This document shows, in pieces, positions 15,013 through 21,108 of a DNA stretch of 24,611 nucleotides. The DNA is taken from positions 1 to 24,611 of the IMG/VR virus record IMGVR_UViG_3300017697_000092; one strand, given 5' to 3'. A program made the translations under genes and the position numbers. Within the stretch, counting starts at the first letter, position 1. The number at the start of each line of letters is the position of its first letter. Under the pieces are notes generated by a model. That model was not told the DNA's origin, did no database searches, and worked only from the letters and a program-made list of their open reading frames with translations. Source of the DNA: a virus.

Positions 15013-15329
15013 TAGTCATCAGCCCTGTCAACAGGCCAGTCATTATCTACTGCTAGTCTTACCACGTTGTCGTTACTACTGTCAAGTTCTATCTCATAGT
15101 AGTTCATAAAGATAGACAACTCGCCATGTTCGATGGCCTCATAGACTATCTCAAATAGCTCATGTAAATCATAGACCTGTAGTGTGTTGCCCTCTAGTAC
15201 ATAGCCCCGCTTGTTAGGTACATAGACCATCAGGCGTACCTCAAGATAGTCTTCTTCTGACTGTGATACTGACAGGATGTAGTCGTTGCCCTTGTCAGGT
15301 GGTAGGTGTATGTGTGTGCATCTAGTCAC
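15012..15329 (-). CDS. Acidic early protein, unknown function, GTG start
   Basis: The 105-aa product is acidic, especially in its C-terminal half (LDSSNDNVV, then DNDWPVDRADD), and alternates beta-like and helical stretches. The start is GTG at 15329, chosen because AAGGAG lies eight bases upstream and it overlaps the previous stop by eight bases. No domain is recognised. Small acidic early proteins of phages sometimes mimic DNA to block restriction, as T7 Ocr does, but sequence alone does not show that here. Confidence 0.72.
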   Translation of the reverse strand: MTRCTHIHLPPDKGNDYILSVSQSEEDYLEVRLMVYVPNKRGYVLEGNTLQVYDLHELFEIVYEAIEHGELSIFMNYYEIELDSSNDNVVRLAVDNDWPVDRADD

Positions 15330-15555
15330 TACAAATCTCCTTTACAAATAGTTCATGTGGTATCTTGTCCCACTCACTGCGTCTGATCTTCCACTTGTCA
15401 TGCTGTACTGGTGTGCATAGTCGCACCCACTTCCAGCCTACGTTGACCCACACTAGGCGTGTGCCACATACAGGATAGCGTGAATCGTATAGGTCACAGC
15501 GATATAGCTTGGCATTTGCCCATGTTTTTTCTGGTGGTCTAGGTGTTATCATCAT
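15322..15555 (-). CDS. Basic Trp-rich early protein, unknown function
   Basis: The 77-aa product begins MMITPRPPEKTWANAKLYRC and is unusually rich in tryptophan (five in the central LVWVNVGWKWVR...KWKIRRSEW region) and basic residues. The ATGATG start follows AAGGAG, with better spacing to the second ATG. It overlaps both neighbours (TAATG upstream, eight bases downstream). The composition suggests nucleic-acid or protein binding, but no family is recognised. Confidence 0.72.
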   Translation of the reverse strand: MMITPRPPEKTWANAKLYRCDLYDSRYPVCGTRLVWVNVGWKWVRLCTPVQHDKWKIRRSEWDKIPHELFVKEICSD

Positions 15556-15788
15556 TAGTCTCCTTCATTGTCATAACTGATAAGGTCTATCAGTTCAAGT
15601 CGATCCTGATGGACAGCCATCTTGTCGAGTTCGCTTTGGATAGCTTCCATGATGTCTGAGTGTTCGCCAATACCAGCCGGATTGTTTAAGTACACAGCTA
15701 TATTGGTCTTATGTAAATCTATGTTTCCATTAGCATGGTTTCTCAACGCTGTCATTATTTTATTAGGCTTTATCATTCTTTCATACAT
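15555..15788 (-). CDS. Early protein, unknown function (77 aa)
   Basis: The product starts MYERMIKPNKIMTALRNHANGN, has a mixed helical composition and ends ISYDNEGD. The start was set at the ATG at 15788 because AGGGGT lies at good spacing upstream; the ATG at 15803 would place this ribosome-binding site inside the gene. The leader GGGTAATACTATG closely matches that of the neighbouring gene at 16228. No domain is visible. Confidence 0.68.
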   Translation of the reverse strand: MYERMIKPNKIMTALRNHANGNIDLHKTNIAVYLNNPAGIGEHSDIMEAIQSELDKMAVHQDRLELIDLISYDNEGD

Positions 15789-15799
15789 AGTATTACCCC

Positions 15800-16228
15800 T
15801 CATTTATAAGTGCCTTGATTATACTCATCCACCCAGTCATCTTGGGCAGCTTCTTCTTGATATTCTGTCCATAGTTTATCTAGTAAAAACCTAACATGCT
15901 TTACTGTTAGGTTATCCTGTACTGTAGGACAATCTTCCTCATGTCTTTTATATAAGGACAGAGCTTCTGCTTCACCTTCAAAGGTATAACACTCATCAGT
16001 TTCCCAAACTGAAATACAAACGCTAGCATCAGTACCATACACAGGTTTCATATTAAAATTTTCACAGAGAATTTTCATTTCTTTGTCTCTATATTGTAAG
16101 TGTAAGCGATCAGCAGCTAGTTCTTCATTAGTATACAACCAACCCCAGCCCTCTCTAACTATAGCAATTTGATATAGTGGTTTAGTTTTAGTTTTGTAAA
16201 CTTTCACTAGGTCTGGATATAAACTCAT
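15800..16228 (-). CDS. Early protein, unknown function (142 aa)
   Basis: The product starts MSLYPDLVKVYKTKTKPLYQIAIV, appears to have a mixed alpha/beta fold and has an acidic C-terminal third (YQEEAAQDDWVDEY). The start was set at the ATG at 16228, eight bases after AGGAG; the longer reading would include the upstream leader. No catalytic motif or membrane segment is visible. It is one of the largest early genes, and I do not recognise it. Confidence 0.75.
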   Translation of the reverse strand: MSLYPDLVKVYKTKTKPLYQIAIVREGWGWLYTNEELAADRLHLQYRDKEMKILCENFNMKPVYGTDASVCISVWETDECYTFEGEAEALSLYKRHEEDCPTVQDNLTVKHVRFLLDKLWTEYQEEAAQDDWVDEYNQGTYK

Positions 16229-16238
16229 AGTATTACTC

Positions 16239-16439
16239 CTAAAACAGTGGTTCATATGTGACACCATCATCATGCCTAGACTTTAGACCTGATAGCTGCT
16301 GCCTCATGCTTGATACATCCTGCCCTTCCCACTCAGCGTCCTCTATCTGGACTGCTAGTGCCTTCATCTTGGTTAGTATGCTTGAAAGCCTAGCGTCCTG
16401 AGTTATGTCAGGGTAGGCCGTGTCTATATACATTCCCAT
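16239..16439 (-). CDS. Early protein, unknown function (66 aa)
   Basis: The product begins MGMYIDTAYPDITQDARLSSIL and has a central helical stretch likely to form a short coiled coil (KMKALAVQIEDAEWEGQDVSSMRQQL). The ATG at 16439 overlaps the previous stop as TAATG, with GAGG upstream. A second in-frame ATG two codons later is possible. No family is recognised. Confidence 0.66.
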   Translation of the reverse strand: MGMYIDTAYPDITQDARLSSILTKMKALAVQIEDAEWEGQDVSSMRQQLSGLKSRHDDGVTYEPLF

Positions 16440-16768
16440 TAGTCCATCCTCGTTACATAGTGTCCATCAGTAGTAGGCAGTGCCACCATACCATAAGGAT
16501 AGAAATATACATAGCCAAAAGATGTAGCCATCCTACCTATATGTGCCAAGTCTTCATCCTCATCATACTGACTACGGTATGCCCCATCATACAAGACTTC
16601 ACCCTCAAACTTGTGCAGTCCATAGCCATAGCGTCCATCCATAAAGGATACAATGTCATCACCATTGTACATGTTAAACTCATGCACCCAGTGCGGCAGT
16701 ACCCCCAGCCATTCCCTTAGGTATTCCTTAGGTTCGTCATAGTCCTTTGTGTTTAGCTCTAGTGTCAT
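16439..16768 (-). CDS. Acidic aromatic-rich early protein, unknown function (109 aa)
   Basis: The product is rich in Tyr, Asp and Gly (FMDGRYGYGLHKFEGEVLYDG, then YDEDEDLAHIG) and looks beta-rich. The ATG overlaps the upstream stop as ATGA and follows GAAGGGG. It lies in the early cluster of short orphan genes. Its acidity leaves DNA mimicry or host-protein binding open, but nothing specific can be shown. Confidence 0.72.
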   Translation of the reverse strand: MTLELNTKDYDEPKEYLREWLGVLPHWVHEFNMYNGDDIVSFMDGRYGYGLHKFEGEVLYDGAYRSQYDEDEDLAHIGRMATSFGYVYFYPYGMVALPTTDGHYVTRMD

Positions 16769-16986
16769 TTGTATGCCCCTTCCATCATATCAATGCCATT
16801 AATTAAACCATCAAGATAGGTTAACATCTCACGTGGTGCAACCCTACCATAGATGGTAGTGCTACCCTTATTAGCTGTCAATTCCCAGCCCCCATAGTGA
16901 GGCGCATTGCCTAGCCAATACTCTGTACCTAGTCTTCTATTGATGCGATACAGTCTAGTCTTTAGCATGTGTGGTGTTGTTCTCAT
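16765..16986 (-). CDS. Basic early protein, unknown function (73 aa)
   Basis: The product starts MRTTPHMLKTRLYRINRRLG, has a basic N-terminal helix, and then a likely beta region (WELTANKGSTTIYGRV) and a C-terminal helix. The start was set at the ATG at 16986, with GAGGGG seven bases upstream; the longer reading would need a TTG inside the preceding gene. It overlaps the next gene by ATGA. No family is recognised. Confidence 0.7.
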   Translation of the reverse strand: MRTTPHMLKTRLYRINRRLGTEYWLGNAPHYGGWELTANKGSTTIYGRVAPREMLTYLDGLINGIDMMEGAYK

Positions 16987-16990
16987 TGTC

Positions 16991-17098
16991 TTACCCCTCA
17001 AAGTAGTCGTTACAAACTGCTGCTATGAAACTAGCTATCAACAATACAAAGCCAGTGATACCTAGCATGAATATAAATACTATTAGAATGTCTAGCAT
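16991..17098 (-). CDS. Very small single-pass membrane peptide (35 aa)
   Basis: This short ORF reads MLDILIVFIFMLGITGFVLL and continues to AAVCNDYFEG before TAA. Residues 3-27 form one long hydrophobic segment, so it is a predicted membrane peptide. An AGGGGA Shine-Dalgarno lies seven bases before the ATG at 17098. Its final codons contain the Shine-Dalgarno of the next gene. It fills what would otherwise be a 120-base gap between genes, which supports it. Function is unknown; a small early membrane peptide could act on host membranes. Confidence 0.65.
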   Translation of the reverse strand: MLDILIVFIFMLGITGFVLLIASFIAAVCNDYFEG

Positions 17099-17107
17099 GT
17101 CAATCCC

Positions 17108-17686
17108 CTATACAATCCCATGATGCCTACGCCATGCCATCCATGTGATGGCTTGCATCTCGTATGCCTTGATGCCTACCTTCTTGGCTGCGTGGACATA
17201 TGCTGCCTGTAGTAGCCTGTATTCCTTCTTGCCTATGTTGGTCTTGTCATTAGTCAGACCTACTCGCTCATTGTAAAAGATATTCCTAGCGTGTCCATCT
17301 ATGGTGCAGGTATCCTCGCCCATGATATTCTCAAAGAAGCAGGTTATCTTTTGACCTGATAGGATCACCTTGGTTTCGTCATAGGTTGGCCTATCAGATA
17401 GCAGGAACCATGCCTTCTCTTTCATCTTGTTATAGGTACTAACCTTAACAGTCTCCATATGGTCACCCCGCAAGTATGCACCTATCAAGTCATAGGCATT
17501 GCTTACATTGCGTTCCCACTTATTGTTGGGCGATAGTGCTGCTACTACCGACACCACCCTATAAACAGGCATATCGTAATGCACTGCTATCTTGCGGCAC
17601 TGCTCTAGTGCATCACTATACCAGTCAAAGGCACGTTCAGTCTCATTAGACTGCCCATACCAGTAAAGGATATTCCTTACACTCAT
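17108..17686 (-). CDS. HhH-GPD (endonuclease III-like) DNA glycosylase-like protein
   Basis: I do not know a named family for this 192-aa protein, but its layout follows endonuclease III. VVSVVAALSPNNKWERNV (44-61) resembles the LIAVLLSAQATD helix. STYNKMKEKAWFLL (83-96) resembles GLYNSKAENI. ILSGQKITCFFENIMGEDTC then TIDGHARNI resembles the hairpin plus VDTHIFRV. K113 and D130 would match the catalytic Lys120 and Asp138, 17 instead of 18 residues apart. The hairpin glycine loop is shortened and there is no iron-sulphur cluster. It may remove modified bases or only bind DNA. The start ATG follows TAGGAG, and a candidate host promoter lies just upstream. Confidence 0.72.
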   Translation of the reverse strand: MSVRNILYWYGQSNETERAFDWYSDALEQCRKIAVHYDMPVYRVVSVVAALSPNNKWERNVSNAYDLIGAYLRGDHMETVKVSTYNKMKEKAWFLLSDRPTYDETKVILSGQKITCFFENIMGEDTCTIDGHARNIFYNERVGLTNDKTNIGKKEYRLLQAAYVHAAKKVGIKAYEMQAITWMAWRRHHGIV

Positions 17687-17732
17687 GGTTACTACTCCTA
17701 GCTGTTACAAGGTACAACGATATTTAGGGAGA

Positions 17733-17759
17733 ATAATACCGTTGCCCTTGGCTTGTCAA
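17733..17759 (-). promoter_or_regulatory. Candidate host sigma-70-type early promoter
   Basis: On the minus strand TTGACA (17759-17754) is followed after 15 bases by TATTAT (17738-17733). The -35 element is perfect and the -10 has five of six matches, but the spacer is two bases short of optimal. It overlaps the stop of the 67-aa gene and would start transcription into the glycosylase-like gene about 40 bases later. Early genes of T7-like phages are read by host polymerase. Confidence 0.4.
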
Positions 17760-17959
17760 TAGACTTGTTGAATGTCTTTAACACCACCAAATTTACGCTT
17801 TGCTAACATAGGAAAAGACAAGTAACGGCTCACAAGTCCTGTATGAAAGCCCATAAATGTTGAGCCACTGGACATGCCGAAGCGATACTTGTTAACTCTT
17901 GGACGCTTGCCATATACTGCCATTGTCTTACCTAGTACTTTAATTGTCTTGGTTTTCAT
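17756..17959 (-). CDS. Small basic early protein, unknown function (67 aa)
   Basis: The product starts MKTKTIKVLGKTMAVYGKRP and is rich in Lys and Arg, with a Gly/Ser-rich central part (FGMSSGSTFMGFHTG), ending VKDIQQVY. The start was set at the ATG at 17959, seven bases after AGGAG. It is the first well-supported gene after the terminal junction, so it is probably expressed earliest. Its 5' leader resembles that of the next gene, and a 17-base inverted repeat surrounds it. A nucleic-acid-binding role is possible from charge only. Confidence 0.65.
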   Translation of the reverse strand: MKTKTIKVLGKTMAVYGKRPRVNKYRFGMSSGSTFMGFHTGLVSRYLSFPMLAKRKFGGVKDIQQVY

Positions 17960-18114
17960 GCTACTACTCCTAGCGTTATAGGTACACCATTGCACCTTGT
18001 AACAGCTAGGGATTTGTCCTTGCTATCGGACTCCACCCTAGCTTGGCCTAAGCACTCTTGACCCGCACCGCCTCCACTAAAATCGGGTTCTATAGCCCGC
18101 ACTTTCATGGACAT
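17956..18114 (-). CDS. Possible leftmost early ORF, 52 aa, uncertain
   Basis: An ORF reads MSMKVRAIEPDFSGGGAGQE and ends ITLGVVA with a TGA that overlaps the next ATG as ATGA, the junction style used throughout this genome. Two start ATGs lie six bases apart (18114, 18108). There is no good Shine-Dalgarno, the composition is Gly-rich and low in complexity, and the underlying RNA could fold (CGGG/CCCG hairpin at about 18084-18099). It may be a real small gene or a structured leader. Confidence 0.35.
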   Translation of the reverse strand: MSMKVRAIEPDFSGGGAGQECLGQARVESDSKDKSLAVTRCNGVPITLGVVA

Positions 18115-18416
18115 GCTTTCTAAGGTATTTAGCCTTAGTAGTTAGAAGCTTCGCTTTGTGTACCTTGGTACTATCCGCTTCGATGTGTTCTTCTATTCTC
18201 TTAGTCTTACATATTCTGTTTAGTCTGTCTAGTCATATTCGTATTCGGTAGGCTATTCTTTTATTCGTATGGCCTAGCAAGGTTAGTCGTACTGCTCTTG
18301 CGCTTTCTTTTGGCCTATCGAAAGTTTCTTGCTATTGCTCTTGCGAGTAAGTCGGTACGTTTTCTTTCGATGCTTAAACCTAGCATGAAATAATTGAGAA
18401 AGTAAACGACTAATAT

Positions 18417-18463
18417 TTGACACTTGTAGCGTCAGAATGTTGACAGGTGTCAAGGAATTGACA
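18417..18463. promoter_or_regulatory. Cluster of TTGACA/TGTCAA half-sites, possible operator or promoter region
   Basis: Within 47 bases there are three plus-strand TTGACA hexamers (18417, 18440, 18458) and one minus-strand copy (TGTCAA at 18448-18453). TTGACAC (18417-18423) and GTGTCAA (18447-18453) form a 7-base inverted repeat. A hexamer in this number could be several -35 boxes or a regulator-binding array. I found no matching -10 at standard spacing on either strand. Confidence 0.4.
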
Positions 18464-18594
18464 TGCTCGTGTATATACTTAAAGTGTCTAGTGGTTTGTT
18501 CATGGTATGTTCTGGGACTTGTAGGATTTTTAGGAACAAAGCAAGAACAGATAGAGAGAGAGACACAGGCAATGCTTAAAATCTTAAAGAACTC

Positions 18595-18677
18595 GAAGAA
18601 TGTTAGGCGTGGCTAAGATTGTAAAGGATGCCAAGGTTTCTGATGGTTCCAGAAGAATGTTAGGCGTGGCTAAGATT
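18595..18677. repeat. 26-base perfect direct repeat, two copies 57 bases apart
   Basis: Bases 18595-18620 are identical to 18652-18677 (starting GAAGAATGTTAGGCGTGG). On the minus strand each copy is preceded by a -10-like hexamer, TATAAT at 18680-18675 and TACAAT at 18623-18618, but neither has a good -35. Candidates are tandem early promoters, protein-binding sites near the genome end, or a packaging element. Confidence 0.8.
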
Positions 18678-18807
18678 ATAAGGCATCGCGCATCATGGGG
18701 GGAATCGCGCGTCTGATCTTATTATATACCCCCTCAGATTTTTTAGGGTATTTTAGGTCATACACACTACTGCCTTATTCTTTAAGCAGGTTAATAAGGA
18801 GTTAGTA

Positions 18808-18874
18808 AGTAGTAAGTAGTAGTCCTAAGTATCCTATAACATCCTAAAGGTACTTAAAGATACTACTTACTACT
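18808..18874. repeat. Long stem-loop downstream of the large terminase gene
   Basis: The 14-base arm at 18808-18821 pairs perfectly with 18861-18874. Inside the loop AAGTA-CCT (18827-18835, one bulge) pairs with AGGTACTT (18848-18855), extending the structure. It lies 57-123 bases after the terminase stop in transcription order. No U-tract follows, so it is not a typical intrinsic terminator. It could protect the 3' end of mRNA, be processed, or mark the terminus. Confidence 0.7.
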
Positions 18875-18903
18875 ACCTACTATATATATCTTAGGGGGGT
18901 CTA

Positions 18904-18922
18904 GTCAATAGGGGAACCTTCG
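18904..18922 (-). promoter_or_regulatory. Candidate phage RNA polymerase promoter, copy C
   Basis: The minus strand reads CGAAGGTTCCCCTATTGAC, nine bases after the terminase stop, matching copy B at 16 of 19 positions including the GTTCCCCTATTG core. T7 has phage promoters near both genome ends (for replication and packaging), so a copy here fits. Function is inferred from repetition and position. Confidence 0.5.
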
Positions 18923-18930
18923 GAACGGTA

Positions 18931-20607
18931 TTATAGTACCACCCAACCCCCTACATCCTTCTCCTTCTGACCTATGTTAAGGTGTGACATGAACTTATCA
19001 AGCTCAAAGTCTAGGAGTTCCTCTTTCCTTGTTCGTATTTCTGTATCTGCGTCAGCAGCCATCTGGTCTGTCCAGTACTGCACTGCCATAGCAAGAACGT
19101 CAAGTCTATCGTCATGTGCTAACGCTCCTCGCTGCTTTGTTATACGTGTCATCTGATAGGTTAGCATGTACTTAATACCCTTCTCAGGGGGCATAGACTG
19201 TACACTGTCATAGTCCTTCTGGATAACCTTAGGGTCTATAACAAGCCTATGCTGGTTCATTACAGGCTCTAGGGTGTCAATGATCCTGTGTTCCTTCTGC
19301 TTACTATGGCGTACCTCTTCTATGGTCACTGGATGTGTCTTGAGTAGGTAGGGCTTCAGTAGCTCAGTAAACATACCGTCACCAAAGTTACTCTCTACTA
19401 GTACCATATTAACCTTGTGTATCTTAGCCAAGTCACACAGGTGTTGTAGTGTACTGTCTGAGTAGCCACCAGCGACACCACCAGCATCTACAACATGCAG
19501 GAAACCATTAAGCATCTTAACAACAGCGTATGCTGTCTCATCAGAGCCTCTACCAGAGGGGTCAATGGCTAGTACGCTACCCTGATACTCTGTACGTCCT
19601 ACAGTGTCCTCAGGAGCGTAGAACTTGTCCCCTGCTAGCCCTACATTCGGTAGGTCTTCAAGGGTCTTAAAGATACCATACACTAGTTTCTCAGGTGCAG
19701 TATCCTTATCACAGCTATATACAAGTAGGTCACTTAGTTTAAGGGGGTATTTGTTTGCATCAGATAGTGAAGTATCCAACATAAATTGCAAAGCAAAGCC
19801 ACTTCTACCATAACTTAGTTCTCTTTCTAGTAAATCATCATCATCAAATCGTTTAGGGTCTGTAGGAAGCCCATACACGGCCTCTAGGTTAGTTTGTAGG
19901 GAATCATACAGCGTAGGAGCTAACCTGCCCCCATAAGCCTTCTCTGCGCGATCTAGGCTAGGGTATCTTGCAGGCCATACTCTCATCTTATAACCACGTG
20001 CAAGTAGGGCATTGTACAGGGACATCTCACACTGAGGAGTTCCTAAGTATATAATCCTACCGTCAGGCTTAAGAACAGCGTCAAACTCCTTGACAGTCTC
20101 TGCAAGTTTCTCCCGCATCATGTGTGTCATAGAGTTGTTAGGGACTTCTACGTCATCAGCAATGATAATGTCTGCACGGCTACCTGTAAGCTGCCCTGTG
20201 ACCCCTACAGACTTCACTGAGGGGCTACCAGAGGCTTTAGCAGGGGCTACATCAAAGGCTATCTTAGACCATCTCTGGCCTTCCTTAGCGACTAGGTGCT
20301 GGCATATAGGCAGTTCCATGATAATGCGCTGTGTAAAGGTGGAAAAGTCATCAGCACGTGCCTTAGACGCTGACACAACCATAAACTTAAGCTGTGGGTC
20401 TAGCAGTAGCTGGTGTACAACGTAGGCAGCAGTAATATAACTCTTACCTACACCACGGAAAGCCTCAATGATACAACGCTTAGGGCTGTCCTGAAGATAG
20501 TGTGCTATGTCGTACTGAATAGGGGTAGGTTCTGGCAATCCCAAGTGCTGCCATACCAAGTATGTAAAGTTTCTAAAGTCTTTAAGTTGTTCAGGAACCT
20601 TAGTCAT
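18931..20607 (-). CDS. Terminase large subunit (T7 gp19-like)
   Basis: The 558-aa packaging motor closely follows T7 gp19. It has FLYVIW-like FRNFTYLVWQ near the N-terminus and Walker A EAFRGVGKS (48-56). SPSVKSVGVTGQLTGSRADI is followed by the Walker B region IIIADDVE. Further landmarks are RIIYLGTPQCEMSLY, FALQFMLDTSLSDANKYPL, and a nuclease domain with LAIDPSGRGSDE, VESNFGDGMF and the late Asp in HDDRLDVLAM. ATPase and nuclease acids appear complete. It translocates DNA through the portal and cuts concatemers. Its start overlaps the upstream coiled-coil gene by eight bases, without a strong Shine-Dalgarno. Confidence 0.97.
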   Translation of the reverse strand: MTKVPEQLKDFRNFTYLVWQHLGLPEPTPIQYDIAHYLQDSPKRCIIEAFRGVGKSYITAAYVVHQLLLDPQLKFMVVSASKARADDFSTFTQRIIMELPICQHLVAKEGQRWSKIAFDVAPAKASGSPSVKSVGVTGQLTGSRADIIIADDVEVPNNSMTHMMREKLAETVKEFDAVLKPDGRIIYLGTPQCEMSLYNALLARGYKMRVWPARYPSLDRAEKAYGGRLAPTLYDSLQTNLEAVYGLPTDPKRFDDDDLLERELSYGRSGFALQFMLDTSLSDANKYPLKLSDLLVYSCDKDTAPEKLVYGIFKTLEDLPNVGLAGDKFYAPEDTVGRTEYQGSVLAIDPSGRGSDETAYAVVKMLNGFLHVVDAGGVAGGYSDSTLQHLCDLAKIHKVNMVLVESNFGDGMFTELLKPYLLKTHPVTIEEVRHSKQKEHRIIDTLEPVMNQHRLVIDPKVIQKDYDSVQSMPPEKGIKYMLTYQMTRITKQRGALAHDDRLDVLAMAVQYWTDQMAADADTEIRTRKEELLDFELDKFMSHLNIGQKEKDVGGWVVL

Positions 20608-20896
20608 TATGACTACTTACTACTAGTTTAAGTTTTTCTATCTCAATCTCCAGATCATGTACCCGCTTGACCGTATCCTGCACAGACTTTGGTGGCTTAA
20701 ACTCATCTATCCAGTTATCGTTTTCTTCTACTTCTTGCATGGTAAGCTCAAGATTATGTTCTAAGAAAGATATTCGCTCTGTCAAACCAAAATAAACCCA
20801 AACTGATACGGCTGTAAAAGCAATCATGCTAATCAAGTTGCGTAGGGGTATGGTAACTTCTGAACTTTCATTTAACTTGTGAGCTACCTGTTTCAT
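20600..20896 (-). CDS. Membrane-anchored coiled-coil protein, candidate i-spanin (T7 gp18.5 position)
   Basis: The 98-aa product has a short N-terminal segment, one membrane helix at about residues 20-38 (LISMIAFTAVSVWVYFGL), and then a charged coiled coil to the end (ISFLEHNLELTMQEVEENDNW, VKRVHDLEIEIEKLKL). In T7 the gene between small and large terminase is 18.5, an Rz-type inner-membrane spanin. Topology and position fit, but sequence similarity to Rz is not obvious. Its ATG overlaps the small-terminase stop as ATGA. Confidence 0.65.
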   Translation of the reverse strand: MKQVAHKLNESSEVTIPLRNLISMIAFTAVSVWVYFGLTERISFLEHNLELTMQEVEENDNWIDEFKPPKSVQDTVKRVHDLEIEIEKLKLVVSSHND

Positions 20897-21108
20897 TGTA
20901 GTTGTTCTCCAACCTCAAACGGCAGGTCATTAAGAAGGTTAGCCATAGGGCTTTCTGCCATGATAACATCCAAGGATGCTCCATTGTCCTTAAGAAACTT
21001 AACAGCCACTGATAGTTCACTAGCTGTAGCTTCCCCACCACGTACTCTAAGTAGTAGCTCTTGGGTGACAGCCTCATGCAAGCTGTCTATCAGTTGTTTT
21101 TCTGTCAC
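20893..21108 (-). CDS. Terminase small subunit (T7 gp18-like)
   Basis: The 71-aa protein has the segment RGGEATASELSVAVKFLKDNG, typical of small terminases in marine T7-like phages, and an acidic C-terminus. It recognises concatemer DNA and starts packaging with the large subunit. The start was set at the GTG at 21108 because AGGAG lies seven bases upstream and the codon overlaps the lysozyme stop (GTGA); a GTG two codons earlier would lie too close to that site. It is shorter than T7 gp18 (89 aa). Confidence 0.85.
   Translation of the reverse strand: MTEKQLIDSLHEAVTQELLLRVRGGEATASELSVAVKFLKDNGASLDVIMAESPMANLLNDLPFEVGEQLQ

Larger units (their letters stand above)
17697..18010. repeat. 17-base inverted repeat flanking the 67-aa gene
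   Basis: CCTAGCTGTTACAAGGT at 17697-17713 (plus strand) recurs as its perfect reverse complement at 17994-18010, 280 bases apart. The 67-aa gene and a promoter-like sequence lie between the copies. The left copy adjoins the ribosome-binding site of the glycosylase-like gene. Possible roles are an operator pair, a long RNA stem, or the trace of an inversion or insertion. Confidence 0.7.
18115..18930. other. Non-coding junction between right-end (terminase) and left-end (early) genes
   Basis: No convincing gene is visible in about 800 bases. The longest short ORFs (for example 23 codons starting near 18386) lack ribosome-binding sites. The region contains a TTGACA cluster (18417-18463), an ATCGAAAG/CTTTCGAT inverted pair (18317-18324, 18364-18371), a 26-base direct repeat, two ATCGCGC copies (18685, 18704), several CCTAAA-like short repeats and a long hairpin. 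In T7 the equivalent region holds the direct terminal repeat, the flanking CCTAAAG repeats and the strong early host promoters. The exact genome ends cannot be placed from one sequence copy. Confidence 0.75.

Noticed and set aside
18020-18105. Possible tRNA or tmRNA-like fold (CGGGTTCTATAGCCCG)
   Set aside because: The T-arm-like hairpin lacks a matching acceptor stem and anticodon arm. No tRNA was found elsewhere in the window.
18318-18386. 23-codon ORF (MLGLSIERKRTDLLARAIAR...) in the junction
   Set aside because: There is no Shine-Dalgarno, it is very short, and it overlaps an inverted-repeat region.
18595-18677. CRISPR-like repeat pair
   Set aside because: There are only two copies with a 31-base gap and no further repeats or cas genes. 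It is a direct repeat of the terminal region.
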